Assembly (NCBI GenBank): GCA_002393945.1
Contig: DGSO01000028.1
Location: 147,338-211,337 of the forward strand
DNA: 64,000 bases
Direction: 5' to 3'
DNA from: Bacteroidales bacterium UBA4360
Lineage (GTDB): Bacteria; Bacteroidota; Bacteroidia; Bacteroidales; UBA932
The position numbers were made by a program, and so were the translations under genes. The notes under the pieces are model-generated. The model did no database searches. It was given only the letters and a program-made list of their open reading frames with translations, and had not been told where the DNA came from. Below are positions 9,677 through 19,429 of the stretch, one piece after another (position 1 is the stretch's first letter; each line of letters opens with the position of its first letter).

Positions 9677-11341
9677 ATGAAAAATATATTCCAGAACGCA
9701 TTTGTTGCATCACTTGCAATTTGCGCAAGTTTGGTGGCTTCCTGCAGCAAGGATTATCTTCAGACATCTCCTACCAATGCTGTAGGTGCACAGGATGCAG
9801 TTGCAACTTATGAAAGTGCTATCGGTGCCCTTAACGGAATTGCTCTCACCATGTGCTCACAGCAGTACAGCGGAAGCCAGGGTGACTGCGGTGAAAACGC
9901 TATCATAAGGTTATACGAAAACTATCCCAGCCAGGACTATAACTATAACGCTTATGCATCAGGTTGGGCGGCTATTCATAACCAGACCTTCCATTTGAGG
10001 AAAGATTCTAAATATGATTACTACGCATGGTATTATTATTACAATATCATAAGCCAGGCAAACTCAATCATAGCAAACATCGATTCCTCTGAAGCTACAG
10101 ATGAAGAAAAAGCATTCATTGAAGCATCCGCACTCACTTTCCGTGCTTATGGCTTCCAGAAGCTTGTTCTCTACTTCTGCCCCCGCTGGCTCGATTCCAA
10201 CAACGGTACATCAGATAAAGGAAAAACCATCGTTCTCCGTATTGACGACAGCACAGGAGACCTTGCACCCTCCACAATGGCAGATGTATACAAGCAGATT
10301 TACGATGACTGCGAGAATGCTATCAAACTCTTTACAAAAAGCGGCTTGAATCGCCCTGCAGGAAGGATTTGGCTTCCTAATATCAATGTAGCCCATGCTG
10401 TTTACGCACGTGCAGCTCTCAACAGGCTTGACTATGCAAAGGCACAATCCGAGGCAAAACTCGCCCGTGAGGGTTATGAACTCGTGAGTGGTGATGAATA
10501 CAATGACGGCTTCATGACGCCTAACAGCGAATGGATATTCGGCAGTTATGGTGATGCTTCTGAGAACCAGTGGTACTGGACTTACGGAACCCAGTTCTCC
10601 TGCAATGGCTACTATGCTTCCAACACGGAAAATGCAGGTGGTTCAATCAATATTGAACTTACCAATCAGATTCCTGACAATGATGCACGTAAAGCCCTGT
10701 TCCTCACACCTGACAAGTTCCCTTCATATTCACTTGCTGGCGTCGGATCAAAGAGTGCACAGTATTACCTTGGTCTTGATGTTATTAATAACAGTTATGC
10801 TATGATCAGCAGTGCACTCTACGGCGAAGTGTACAATTATATTGAAAGTATGGCTGTAAAGGGTGTAGATGCTCCTCTTGCTGCAGGTATTCCTCATCTT
10901 GGAGACCATATCAAGTTCTATGTATTCGACTCTCCAGGTGTAAGTTATCTTCCTTTCATCCGTTCCTCAGAAATGGTTCTCATTGAAGCTGAAGCAGCTT
11001 TCAAGCAGAACAAAACAACTGAGGCTCAGGCAGCCCTCGTGGAACTCAATGCCACAACAGGCCGTACTCCAGGATATACTTGCACGAAGACAGGTGATGA
11101 CCTCTGGACAGAAATCATGAACTACCGCACCCTTGAACTTTGGGGAGAAGGCTTCGGCTGGTCAGATTTCAAGCGCTGGAAGCGTCCTATCGTAAGGCAC
11201 ACACTCGCAGACGGCGGTAATGCCCACGCAGCAGTTGCCATCACAATCGGTGTCGATGAGGTAAACAACTGGACATGGGTTGTTCCTCAGAGAGAAACCG
11301 ACTACAATAAGGGATTCAATACTGAAAAACCCGAAGCATAA
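9677..11341 (+). CDS. SusD/RagB family nutrient-binding lipoprotein
   Basis: This is the surface lid partner of the SusC at 6467. A lipoprotein signal ends in LVASC (Cys23), followed by the SusD N-terminal pattern (KDYLQTSPTNAV) and the helical TPR-like body. Near the C-terminus come SEMVLIEAEA and then NYRTLELWGEGF, the conserved SusD signature that ends in the WGEG turn. At 554 residues it is a normal length. It is co-transcribed with susC (12-base gap) and is the last gene before the hairpin at 11351. No enzyme genes follow, so this is a bare SusCD pair, and whether it imports glycans, peptides or glycopeptides cannot be decided. Confidence 0.93.
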   Translation: MKNIFQNAFVASLAICASLVASCSKDYLQTSPTNAVGAQDAVATYESAIGALNGIALTMCSQQYSGSQGDCGENAIIRLYENYPSQDYNYNAYASGWAAIHNQTFHLRKDSKYDYYAWYYYYNIISQANSIIANIDSSEATDEEKAFIEASALTFRAYGFQKLVLYFCPRWLDSNNGTSDKGKTIVLRIDDSTGDLAPSTMADVYKQIYDDCENAIKLFTKSGLNRPAGRIWLPNINVAHAVYARAALNRLDYAKAQSEAKLAREGYELVSGDEYNDGFMTPNSEWIFGSYGDASENQWYWTYGTQFSCNGYYASNTENAGGSINIELTNQIPDNDARKALFLTPDKFPSYSLAGVGSKSAQYYLGLDVINNSYAMISSALYGEVYNYIESMAVKGVDAPLAAGIPHLGDHIKFYVFDSPGVSYLPFIRSSEMVLIEAEAAFKQNKTTEAQAALVELNATTGRTPGYTCTKTGDDLWTEIMNYRTLELWGEGFGWSDFKRWKRPIVRHTLADGGNAHAAVAITIGVDEVNNWTWVVPQRETDYNKGFNTEKPEA

Positions 11342-11350
11342 ACATATATG

Positions 11351-11382
11351 AAAAAGGCCTGCAGTTGATTGCAGGCCTTTTT
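11351..11382. terminator. Bidirectional intrinsic terminator
   Basis: A perfect 13-base stem (AAAAAGGCCTGCA, pairing with TGCAGGCCTTTTT) has a 6-base loop and T runs on both strands. It lies between the convergent susD (plus) and frdB (minus) genes and should stop transcription from both sides. Confidence 0.9.
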
Positions 11383-11397
11383 CTTTAATCTTTAAAA

Positions 11398-12141
11398 TTA
11401 CTCACTGAACCGCGCTTTCAGGTATTCCCTGTTCAGGCGGGCAATGTGGTCGATGGTTACGTGCTTGGGGCACTCCATCTCGCAGGCGCGGGTGTTGGTG
11501 CAGTTACCAAAGCCGAGTTCGTCCATCTTAGCAACCATTGCGCGGGCGCGGCGTGCGGCCTCCGGCTTACCCTGAGGCAGAAGAGCCAGTGAAGATACAC
11601 GTGCTGCCACGAACAGCATTGCAGAACCGTTCTTGCAGGTTGCAACGCATGCACCGCAACCAACGCAGGCAGCTGCATCCATGGAGAGTTCAGCATCGTC
11701 ATGGGAGATAAGGATGTTGTTTGCATCCTGTGCAGCTCCCGTGCGGACGGTGATGAAACCGCCGGCCTGCAGAATCTTGTCGAATGCTCCGCGGTCTACT
11801 ACAAGGTCCTTGATCACAGGGAAAGCACCGCTTCTCCAAGGCTCAACGGTAATAGTTGCACCGGGTTTGAAGTGACGCATGAAAAGCTGGCAGGTTGTAA
11901 CCTGGTCGTCCGGACCGTGTGCACGGCCGTCTATATACAGTGAACATGCACCGCAGATACCTTCACGGCAGTCATGGTCAAAAGCAATCGGCTCGATTCC
12001 CTTGCGGATAAGCTGGTCATTGAGGATATCAAGCATTTCCAGGAAGGAAGCGTCTTCCTCAACTCCCGTAACATGATAAGTCTCGAAATGGCCTTTTGCC
12101 TTGGCGTTCTTCTGACGCCATACCTTAATATTATATTCCAT
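11398..12141 (-). CDS. frdB: Fumarate reductase/succinate dehydrogenase iron-sulfur subunit
   Basis: This is the iron-sulfur subunit that passes electrons between the quinone side and the FAD subunit of complex II. In Bacteroidales the enzyme mostly works as fumarate reductase, the end step of the anaerobic route to succinate. Three cysteine clusters are visible: CREGICGAC with a later TTC for the [2Fe-2S] centre (about residues 58-83), [11 protein letters not shown] for a [4Fe-4S] centre, and [15 protein letters not shown] for the last centre. At 247 residues it matches the Bacteroidetes form. One base separates its start from the end of frdA, so the two are translated as a unit. The direction of the reaction in vivo is inferred, hence the frd name is tentative. 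Confidence 0.92.
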   Translation of the reverse strand: MEYNIKVWRQKNAKAKGHFETYHVTGVEEDASFLEMLDILNDQLIRKGIEPIAFDHDCREGICGACSLYIDGRAHGPDDQVTTCQLFMRHFKPGATITVEPWRSGAFPVIKDLVVDRGAFDKILQAGGFITVRTGAAQDANNILISHDDAELSMDAAACVGCGACVATCKNGSAMLFVAARVSSLALLPQGKPEAARRARAMVAKMDELGFGNCTNTRACEMECPKHVTIDHIARLNREYLKARFSE

Positions 12142-12142
12142 A

Positions 12143-14092
12143 TCAGTCTTTGTAGTTACGGGTTGCTATCTTGATGTTTTCATACTTAAGGTCTTCCTTG
12201 TGCAGTTCAGGGGCCACACCTTCTCCCTTGTACTCCCAGGCGGCAACATACATGAAGTTCTCATCGTCACGCTTGGTTTCGCCTTCCTCCGTCTGCATTT
12301 CCTCACGGAAGTGACCGCCGCAGGATTCCCTTCTGTTAAGGGCGTCGCGGGCCATGAGTTCTCCGATATCGAAGAAATCAACGAGCCTCAGGGCCTTTTC
12401 AAGTTCCTGGTTGAACTCCTCGTTGGTTCCGGGAACACGCACGGTCTTCCAGAATTCCTCGCGAAGTTTGCCGATTTCCTCGATGCCCTTCTTGAGGCCT
12501 TCCTCGTTACGTGCCATACCCACATACTCCCACATAATGTGGCCGAGTTTCTTGTGGATGCTGTCTACAGTCTCAGTACCATTCACTGCAAAAATCTTTG
12601 CTATACGCTCCTTGACGGCCTTTTCCGCCTCTGCGAACTCAGGTGCATTGGTATCCGTCTTGGGCTCTGCAAACTTATGGGAAAGGTAATCGCCGATGGT
12701 GTAAGGCAGGATGAAGTAACCGTCTGCCAGACCCTGCATAAGGGCCGATGCGCCGAGGCGGTTTCCGCCGTGGTCGGAGAAGTTAGCCTCGCCGATTGCA
12801 TACAGGCCGGGAATGGTTGTCTGGAGATCGTAGTCAACCCAGAGACCACCCATGGTATAATGGATTGCGGGATAAATCATCATAGGCTCCTCCCAAGGTG
12901 ATGAGGAAGTAATCTTCTCATACATCTGGAAGAGGTTTCCGTAACGCTCTTCAACCCTCTGGTGGCCAAGACGCTTGATGGCATCGGAAAAGTCCAGGAA
13001 CACGGCAAGGCCGGTTTCGTTTACGCCGTAGCCGGCATCGCAACGCTCCTTGGCGGCGCGGGATGCAACGTCACGGGGAACAAGGTTTCCGAATGCCGGA
13101 TACCTGCGCTCAAGATAGTAGTCACGATCCTCTTCAGGAATCTGGGAAGGCTTGATCTCATGCTTGCGCAGTTTCATCACGTCTTCCATCTTCTTGGGAA
13201 CCCAGATGCGGCCGTCGTTACGGAGAGACTCACTCATGAGGGTAAGTTTGCACTGCTGGTCTCCGTGAACGGGAATACATGTGGGGTGAATCTGTGCAAA
13301 GCAGGGATTTGCGAAGAAAGCGCCCTTGCGGTATGCCTGCATGGCTGCAGAACCGTTGGAGTTCATTGCATTGGTGGAAAGGAAATAGGTATTTCCATAA
13401 CCGCCGGTTGCAAGGACAACCGCATGTGCACCGAAACGCTCAATCTCACCGGTAACAAGGTTGCGTGCAATGATACCCTTTGCCTGGCCGTTTATAATGA
13501 CAAGGTCAAGCATCTCATGCCTGGGGTAGCTCTTTACGGTACCAGCTGCAATCTCCTTGTTAAGGGAAGCATAAGCACCCAGAAGGAGTTGCTGGCCGGT
13601 TTGTCCGCGGGCATAGAAGGTACGGCTCACCTGCACGCCGCCGAATGAACGGTTGGCAAGGTATCCGCCGTATTCACGGGCGAAAGGAACGCCCTGTGCA
13701 ACGCACTGGTCGATGATAGCAGCGCTCACCTCTGCCAGACGGTATACGTTGGCCTCACGTGAACGGTAGTCACCACCCTTGATAGTGTCGTAGAAAAGGC
13801 GGTAGATGGAGTCGTTGTCGTTCTGATAGTTTTTTGCTGCATTGATACCGCCCTGTGCTGCGATTGAGTGAGCACGTCTGGGAGAGTCTGAAATGCAGAA
13901 AATCTTGACATTGTATCCCAGCTCACCAAGTGATGCAGCTGCGGATGCTCCGCCAAGACCTGTTCCTACCACGATGACTTCCAGTTTCCTCTTGTTGTTC
14001 GGGGAAACAATGCGGATTTCGGCTTTGCGCTTTGACCATTTTTCAGCAAGCGGGCCATCCGGAATCTTGGAAATAAGTTTAGGATCTGACAT
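12143..14092 (-). CDS. frdA: Fumarate reductase/succinate dehydrogenase flavoprotein subunit
   Basis: This is the catalytic FAD subunit interconverting fumarate and succinate. The N-terminal Rossmann motif [19 protein letters not shown] is followed by the flavin-attachment region with [14 protein letters not shown]. The substrate-site pattern HPTCIPVHG and the C-terminal [18 protein letters not shown] also fit. At 649 residues it has the Bacteroidetes length. I place the start at the ATG at 14092 ([19 protein letters not shown], like relatives); an ATG 33 bases upstream adds 11 unconserved residues. The membrane cytochrome b subunit usually encoded just before frdA is absent: the next gene upstream is ruvB, after about 100 AT-rich bases. 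The anchor must be encoded elsewhere or be missing. Confidence 0.92.
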   Translation of the reverse strand: MSDPKLISKIPDGPLAEKWSKRKAEIRIVSPNNKRKLEVIVVGTGLGGASAAASLGELGYNVKIFCISDSPRRAHSIAAQGGINAAKNYQNDNDSIYRLFYDTIKGGDYRSREANVYRLAEVSAAIIDQCVAQGVPFAREYGGYLANRSFGGVQVSRTFYARGQTGQQLLLGAYASLNKEIAAGTVKSYPRHEMLDLVIINGQAKGIIARNLVTGEIERFGAHAVVLATGGYGNTYFLSTNAMNSNGSAAMQAYRKGAFFANPCFAQIHPTCIPVHGDQQCKLTLMSESLRNDGRIWVPKKMEDVMKLRKHEIKPSQIPEEDRDYYLERRYPAFGNLVPRDVASRAAKERCDAGYGVNETGLAVFLDFSDAIKRLGHQRVEERYGNLFQMYEKITSSSPWEEPMMIYPAIHYTMGGLWVDYDLQTTIPGLYAIGEANFSDHGGNRLGASALMQGLADGYFILPYTIGDYLSHKFAEPKTDTNAPEFAEAEKAVKERIAKIFAVNGTETVDSIHKKLGHIMWEYVGMARNEEGLKKGIEEIGKLREEFWKTVRVPGTNEEFNQELEKALRLVDFFDIGELMARDALNRRESCGGHFREEMQTEEGETKRDDENFMYVAAWEYKGEGVAPELHKEDLKYENIKIATRNYKD

Positions 14093-14194
14093 ATATTGTA
14101 CAGTTGGTTTACTAAATTCTCGCAATTTTACATAAAAATACGTAAAACTACAAGCTATTTAGCACAAAATTATATTAAATTAGTACTATACGTG

Positions 14195-15232
14195 CTAAAA
14201 AAGACTTCCACCTTCGTCCTGGTACTTCCTCTGGGACAGATACTGCTCCATTCCAAGGTGGCTGTATGCCAGTTCAGTCGCTACACGGCCCCTCTGGGTA
14301 CGTATGATGAATCCTTCCTTGATAAGGAACGGCTCATATACCTCTTCCAGGGTACCTGCATCCTCGGAAATAGAAGTTGCAAGGGTTCCAAGGCCCACCG
14401 GACCGCCCTTGAAAGTAATAATGAGAGTACGCAGAATCTTGTTGTCAATGGCATCGAGTCCCCTCTTGTCAATCTTCAGCTTGTTAAGCGCAAAGCGGGA
14501 AATATCAAGGTTAATCCTGCCGTCTCCGAGTACCTGGGCAAAGTCACGCACACGCTTTAAAAGCGCATTTGCAATACGCGCCGTACCGCGGCTTCTGAGG
14601 GCAATCTCGTAGGCAGCTTCGTCGTCAATCTCTATATTCAATATTCCAGCACTGCGAAGGACTATCTTCTTCAGATCGTCCACGTCATAGTACTCCAGGG
14701 CGCAGTTTATTCCAAAACGGTCACGCAGCGGAGCCGTCAGGAGACCGCTTCTGGTAGTAGCGCCTATCAGAGTGAAAGGACTAAGTGAAATGCGCACCGA
14801 ACGCGCTCCGGGGCCTTTGTCTATCATAATGTCTATCACGTAGTCTTCCATTGCAGAATAAAGGTATTCTTCAACTTCAGGTGACAGACGGTGAATCTCG
14901 TCTATAAACAGGACGTCTCCCTGCTCAAGGGAGGTAAGAAGGCCGGCAAGGTCTCCCGGTTTGTCAAGAACAGGGCCGGAAGTGACCTTCATGTTCACCC
15001 CCATTTCGTTGGCTATGATATGGGCAAGCGTAGTCTTTCCAAGACCGGGAGGGCCGTGGAAGAGTACATGGTCCAGGGCTTCGCCCCTCATCTTCGCGGC
15101 CTTTATATAGATACTCAGATTTGAGACTATTTCTTTCTGTCCTGTAAAATCATCCAGCTCCTGCGGTCTGATTATTCCGTCTAATTCACTATCTTTGCGG
15201 TCTACAGTTGAGTGTGGATCAAATTCGCTCAT
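14195..15232 (-). CDS. ruvB: Holliday junction branch migration helicase RuvB
   Basis: This is the AAA+ motor that, with RuvA, drives branch migration of Holliday junctions in recombinational repair. Walker A is [12 protein letters not shown] (about residues 59-70) and Walker B is LFIDEIHRL. The sensor region [18 protein letters not shown] carries the arginine finger. A C-terminal winged helix with [17 protein letters not shown] contacts DNA. At 345 residues it has standard length. ruvA and ruvC are not adjacent. A TATATTTG box lies about 24 bases upstream on the same strand (15264-15257). It is divergent from mfd, another repair gene, across a 258-base gap. Confidence 0.96.
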   Translation of the reverse strand: MSEFDPHSTVDRKDSELDGIIRPQELDDFTGQKEIVSNLSIYIKAAKMRGEALDHVLFHGPPGLGKTTLAHIIANEMGVNMKVTSGPVLDKPGDLAGLLTSLEQGDVLFIDEIHRLSPEVEEYLYSAMEDYVIDIMIDKGPGARSVRISLSPFTLIGATTRSGLLTAPLRDRFGINCALEYYDVDDLKKIVLRSAGILNIEIDDEAAYEIALRSRGTARIANALLKRVRDFAQVLGDGRINLDISRFALNKLKIDKRGLDAIDNKILRTLIITFKGGPVGLGTLATSISEDAGTLEEVYEPFLIKEGFIIRTQRGRVATELAYSHLGMEQYLSQRKYQDEGGSLF

Positions 15233-15256
15233 GCGTCTTAGGATTCAATTCAGATA

Positions 15257-15264
15257 CAAATATA
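15257..15264 (-). promoter_or_regulatory. -7 box for ruvB
   Basis: On the minus strand this reads TATATTTG, an exact match to the Bacteroidetes TAnnTTTG box, 24 bases before the ruvB ATG. I see no clear TTTG at the -33 position. Confidence 0.5.
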
Positions 15265-15301
15265 GTTTTTATTTTTAAGAATTGTTGTTTTTTTATGAAT
15301 C

Positions 15302-15475
15302 TGTTGAAATGTTGAAAACTATACAGAACTAATTAAATATCAATCTCTTAAGTATAAAAAGCAAGTGTTGAAAACTCTTTGATGAAATGTTTATTTACTG
15401 TTGGTAATTGACTCAGGTATTTTCATACTCCGGAATCCGCAGGTTATAAACAGGGTTATCAACAGGTTTTCAACA
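15302..15475. other. Cluster of DnaA-box-like 9-mers, possible origin or DnaA-regulated region
   Basis: Inside the 258-base gap between divergent ruvB and mfd are six 9-mers close to the DnaA box. They are TTATAAACA (15444-15452), TTATCAACA (15456-15464) and TTTTCAACA (15467-15475) on the plus strand, and TTTTCAACA at 15310-15318 and 15366-15374 plus ATTTCAACA at 15302-15310 on the minus strand. All have A where the classical TTATCCACA has C. The region is AT-rich, and genes run away from it on both sides for several kilobases. dnaA is not here, and C exceeds G on the plus strand of a sampled stretch of mfd, which does not fit a leading strand leaving an origin. I treat this as a candidate only. 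Confidence 0.3.
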
Positions 15476-15490
15476 GTAAAAAAGGCTTAA

Positions 15491-18400
15491 ATGTTAATAA
15501 GTCAAAAATCATCGGCGCTCCTGCAGGAAAAGCTCAAAAAACAGTCTGAGACTTTCTGCAGCGGGCTTTTCCTGTCTGCACGCTGGCAGGTTTTATCCCA
15601 GGTTGCAACTGAAGGGACACATTTCATTATACTTCCCACAAGGGAAAGTGCAGAGTACTGCTCGGCCGACCTTTACAACATGGTGGAAGGAGACTGCGTC
15701 TTCTTTCTTCCCGAAAGTGGCAAAAGCGTGGAAAGAAGCAACTACAAGTCCTCCCTTGGCGTCCAGAGGACGGCGGCAATCGGCAAAATCCTCCAAAAGG
15801 ACGGGGACAGGGTTTTCATTGTCACTTATCCCGAGGCCATCGAAGAAGGTGTCCCTTCGGAAAAAAAGCTTGCCGATGCCCTTTTCTCGATAAGCACCGG
15901 GCAGCGCCTCCCCTACGATGAACTCCGGGCAAAACTCATTGCCGAAGGCTTCGAAAAAGTAGACTTCGTCTCCCAGCCGGGGCAGTTCTCCCTCCGCGGC
16001 GCCGTCATCGACATATTCTCCTATTCCCTTGAAAAGCCCTACCGCATCAGTTACTTCGGCAACGAGGTGGACAGGATAAACACCTTCGACCCTAACACCC
16101 AGCTCTCCGTCGAAACGGTAGAGAAGGCCGATATTTTCCCCGACATCGCCGCCAGCGGTGAAAGTGCCGGAGAAGACTGCGTCAGCCTCATATTCCTCCT
16201 CAGTGCCGATACCACCCTCTGGCTTGACTCCTCGGACATGTACAAGGATAAGCCGTTCTTCGGGGAACTGTCCGCCTTCAAGAGGGTATATATGGAAGTT
16301 CCCATCGGCCGTGACAAGGTGAGTCCGGTGAAATTCCAGATAGCCCCGCAGCCCATTTTCAACAAGAACTTCGAACTTCTCATTTCCGATATCAGAAGTA
16401 AAAGGGAAAGCGGCTATAAAGTATATATAATAGGTGAAAAGCAGTCCCAGCTTGAACGCCTCCGCTCCATCATGCTCCAGGACGAACACGCCGTCCTTCC
16501 TGAATTCATAAAGGAAAAGAACATCCACTCCGGATATATAGACCAGGAAGACAAAATATGTGTCTATACCGATCATGAGATATTCGACCGCTTCCACCGT
16601 GTGCGCCTCCGCCGCAGCGTAGAAAAAACCGAGCAGCTCACCCTGAACGACCTCAGTTCCTTCTACCTTGGAGATTATGTAGTGCATATAGACCACGGTG
16701 TGGGCGTATTCGGCGGCCTTGTGAAGATGAAGGATGACAAAGGCCGGGTGCGCGAGGTTGTAAAACTCATGTACAGCGGCGGCGACGTGGTATTTGTTTC
16801 CGTCCATTCCCTTAATAAGATATCCCGCTTCCGTTCAAAGGAAGGAGAGGCCCCCAGGATAAACAAACTCGGGTCGAAGACCTGGTCCACCCTCAAGAGT
16901 TCGGCAAAGTCAAGGGTAAAGGACATAGCCAAGGAACTCATCCAGCTCTACGCCAAGCGCCGTGCCTCCAAAGGCTTTGCCTTCTCTGCCGATACCTACC
17001 TCCAGGAAGAACTTGAATCCTCCTTCATGTATGAGGACACCCCGGATCAGGAGAAGGCTACAAAGGCCGTAAAACAGGACATGGAGGCCGATTATCCCAT
17101 GGACCGCCTCGTTTGTGGAGACGTAGGCTTCGGCAAGACCGAAATCGCCATCAGGGCAGCCTTCAAGGCCGTTACAGACTCAAAGCAGGTTGCAGTCCTC
17201 GTCCCTACAACAATCCTTTCACTGCAGCATTACGAGACCTTCAAGTCCCGCCTTGGAAATCTTCCGTGCACTGTTGAATACGTGAGCCGCCTCAAGACCG
17301 CAAAACAGGTAAATGACATCAAACAGCGCCTCAAGGAAGGAAAGATAGACATACTCATCGGCACGCACAAGATACTTGGCGCCGGTTTTGAATTCAAGGA
17401 CCTTGGTCTTCTTATCATCGACGAAGAGCAGAAGTTCGGCGTGAGCGCAAAGGAAAAACTGCGCCAGATGAAAGAAAGCGTGGATACCCTCACCCTCACC
17501 GCAACCCCTATTCCCCGAACCCTGCAGTTATCGCTCCTGGGGGCGCGCGACATGTCCATCATCCAGACTCCTCCTCCAAACCGTATCCCCATCCAGACGG
17601 AAATAATCCTTTTCAACCAGGAAGAAATCCGCAGCATCATAAACTATGAACTAAACCGCGGCGGCCAGCTCTTCTTCCTTCATAATAAGGTAGAGGAACT
17701 GCCCTCCATAGAGGAAATCCTCCACAGGCTGGTACCCGATATGAAAATATGCGTGGCACACGGCCAGATGGAATCAAAGGTACTGGAAGACAGGATGCTC
17801 TCCTTCATGAGGGGAGACTACGACATGCTTCTCTGCACCACCATCATCGAGAACGGCCTTGACATTCCCAACGCCAACACCATCATAGTGAACCAGGCTC
17901 AGAATATCGGCCTGAGTGACCTTCATCAGCTGAGGGGCAGGGTTGGCCGATCCAACAGGAAAGCCTTCTGCTACCTTATCGTACCACCTCTTATCAGTCT
18001 TACGGATGAAGCACGCCGCCGTCTCAAAGCCATAGAAGAATTCTCAGACCTTGGCAGCGGCTTCAACATTGCCATGCAGGACCTCGACATCCGCGGCGCC
18101 GGCAACCTCCTTGGGGCCGAACAGAGCGGCTTCATCTCCGACATGGGCTACGAAACCTATCAGAAAATCCTTTCCGAGGCCATGGAGGAACTTGGCGTCG
18201 AAACCGGAATTTCCCAGCTCCGGGACAGTTTCTTCGTTGAGGACTGCACCATCGAAACCGACCAGCCCGCCTTCATCCCGGACGATTACATAGATATTTC
18301 GGCCGAAAAAATCCGCCTCTACAAGATGCTGGACGCCCTCACCGACGACCGCGAGATAGACCGCATCGCCGCCCAGATAGAGGACCGCTTCGGCCCTGCC

Positions 18401-18685
18401 CCGCAAGAGCTTAAAAACCTCCTGGACGTCGTTAAAATAAGGAATCTTGGCCGAAGCACCGGCTTCGAAAAGATAATTGTCAAGAACGGTATGCAGATAA
18501 TGTTCTTCGTGAGCAACCCCATGTCTGAATACTACCGTTCAAAGCAGTTTGACAGGGTTATTGAAAAGGTGAATGCGAACCCCGCGCAGTTCAAGTTCAA
18601 CCAGGACGGCGGGAAACTCAGGACCGTTTCCCGCGGCGTCGATTCCCTTGCATCGGCCCTTCTTATTTTGAAAAAACTGCAATAA
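15491..18685 (+). CDS. mfd: Transcription-repair coupling factor Mfd
   Basis: Mfd removes RNA polymerase stalled at DNA damage and recruits UvrA. Domain order: a UvrB-like N-terminal part that has lost ATPase motifs (about 1-370); the CarD-like RNA polymerase-interacting domain beginning FYLGDYVVHIDHGVGVFGG (about 390-450); the RecG-like translocase with Walker A GDVGFGKTE (about 543), DEEQKFGV as motif II, TATPIPRTL as motif III and QLRGRVGRS as motif VI; then the C-terminal UvrA-binding-regulating domain. At 1064 residues it is slightly shorter than the roughly 1150 of many homologues. It begins a rightward run of housekeeping genes; coaX starts 18 bases after its stop. Confidence 0.96.
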   Translation: MLISQKSSALLQEKLKKQSETFCSGLFLSARWQVLSQVATEGTHFIILPTRESAEYCSADLYNMVEGDCVFFLPESGKSVERSNYKSSLGVQRTAAIGKILQKDGDRVFIVTYPEAIEEGVPSEKKLADALFSISTGQRLPYDELRAKLIAEGFEKVDFVSQPGQFSLRGAVIDIFSYSLEKPYRISYFGNEVDRINTFDPNTQLSVETVEKADIFPDIAASGESAGEDCVSLIFLLSADTTLWLDSSDMYKDKPFFGELSAFKRVYMEVPIGRDKVSPVKFQIAPQPIFNKNFELLISDIRSKRESGYKVYIIGEKQSQLERLRSIMLQDEHAVLPEFIKEKNIHSGYIDQEDKICVYTDHEIFDRFHRVRLRRSVEKTEQLTLNDLSSFYLGDYVVHIDHGVGVFGGLVKMKDDKGRVREVVKLMYSGGDVVFVSVHSLNKISRFRSKEGEAPRINKLGSKTWSTLKSSAKSRVKDIAKELIQLYAKRRASKGFAFSADTYLQEELESSFMYEDTPDQEKATKAVKQDMEADYPMDRLVCGDVGFGKTEIAIRAAFKAVTDSKQVAVLVPTTILSLQHYETFKSRLGNLPCTVEYVSRLKTAKQVNDIKQRLKEGKIDILIGTHKILGAGFEFKDLGLLIIDEEQKFGVSAKEKLRQMKESVDTLTLTATPIPRTLQLSLLGARDMSIIQTPPPNRIPIQTEIILFNQEEIRSIINYELNRGGQLFFLHNKVEELPSIEEILHRLVPDMKICVAHGQMESKVLEDRMLSFMRGDYDMLLCTTIIENGLDIPNANTIIVNQAQNIGLSDLHQLRGRVGRSNRKAFCYLIVPPLISLTDEARRRLKAIEEFSDLGSGFNIAMQDLDIRGAGNLLGAEQSGFISDMGYETYQKILSEAMEELGVETGISQLRDSFFVEDCTIETDQPAFIPDDYIDISAEKIRLYKMLDALTDDREIDRIAAQIEDRFGPAPQELKNLLDVVKIRNLGRSTGFEKIIVKNGMQIMFFVSNPMSEYYRSKQFDRVIEKVNANPAQFKFNQDGGKLRTVSRGVDSLASALLILKKLQ

Positions 18686-18703
18686 TTACTATCTTCGCAG
18701 GCT

Positions 18704-19429
18704 ATGTCTAATTTAATAGTGGAAATAGGAAATACCGCCGTGAAGGCCGCCTGGTCAGACAGAGTGACCCTGGGCAAGACCTTCCGCTATCAGGGAGAGA
18801 AGTATCAGGAGTTCATCCTGTCCCTCCTCCGGAAGGAAAAAGCGCGGGTGATGGTGGTATCGTCAGTTTTTCCGCTCACGGAAGAAGACATATCGGCCTT
18901 TTCTGCCGAATGCGGCGCCCTCTATATCCTGGACCGTGGCCATAAGGAGCTGCTTTCATCCTTCGGCCTGCCTCCGCATCTGTCATACGACAGGGCTGCG
19001 TCCATCATAGCGGCGCGCTATCTGTTCAAGGGAAAAGGCTGCACCATAGTAGACTTTGGAACCACCCTTTCCGTGGATTTCATATCGGAGGACGGCTCTT
19101 TTTCAGGAGGAAACCTTTCACTTGGTTTCCGGACGCGTTTCAAGGCCCTCAGCAGGTATTCGCGCTCGCTTCCTCTTGTGGAAATTCCTGAAAATCCGGA
19201 ACCCGTAGGGCACGGAGAAATATCATCAATTGAAAGCGGAGTCGTTTCAGGCATTGTTTTTGAGATAGAGGGCTACCTGAAAATGCATCCGGACAACGTG
19301 GTGGTATTCACCGGCGGAGATGCAAATTATTTTGCAAAAAGGATGAAAAGTTCCATATTTGTAATTTGCAACCTCGTTTTGATGGGGTTGGCACTAATAG
19401 CTGACGATTATGCACGGAAGATTGGGTAA
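18704..19429 (+). CDS. coaX: Type III pantothenate kinase CoaX
   Basis: This enzyme phosphorylates pantothenate, the first committed step of coenzyme A synthesis, and belongs to the ASKHA fold. It has the phosphate motif IVEIGNTAVKAAW at the N-terminus, a second motif VDFGTTLSVDF (about residue 113-125) and a third, VFTGGD, near the end. At 241 residues it is typical. One oddity is that the first motif is ExGNT (Glu7), where most CoaX proteins have Asp; Glu could still bind metal. A TATCTTCG box six bases before the ATG, inside the end of mfd, could start a nearly leaderless transcript. Its 3' end overlaps the next gene by 20 bases. Confidence 0.9.
   Translation: MSNLIVEIGNTAVKAAWSDRVTLGKTFRYQGEKYQEFILSLLRKEKARVMVVSSVFPLTEEDISAFSAECGALYILDRGHKELLSSFGLPPHLSYDRAASIIAARYLFKGKGCTIVDFGTTLSVDFISEDGSFSGGNLSLGFRTRFKALSRYSRSLPLVEIPENPEPVGHGEISSIESGVVSGIVFEIEGYLKMHPDNVVVFTGGDANYFAKRMKSSIFVICNLVLMGLALIADDYARKIG

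Noticed and set aside
15593..16807. 404-codon open frame opposite mfd
   Set aside because: It lies antisense to conserved Mfd domains and results from skewed codon use.
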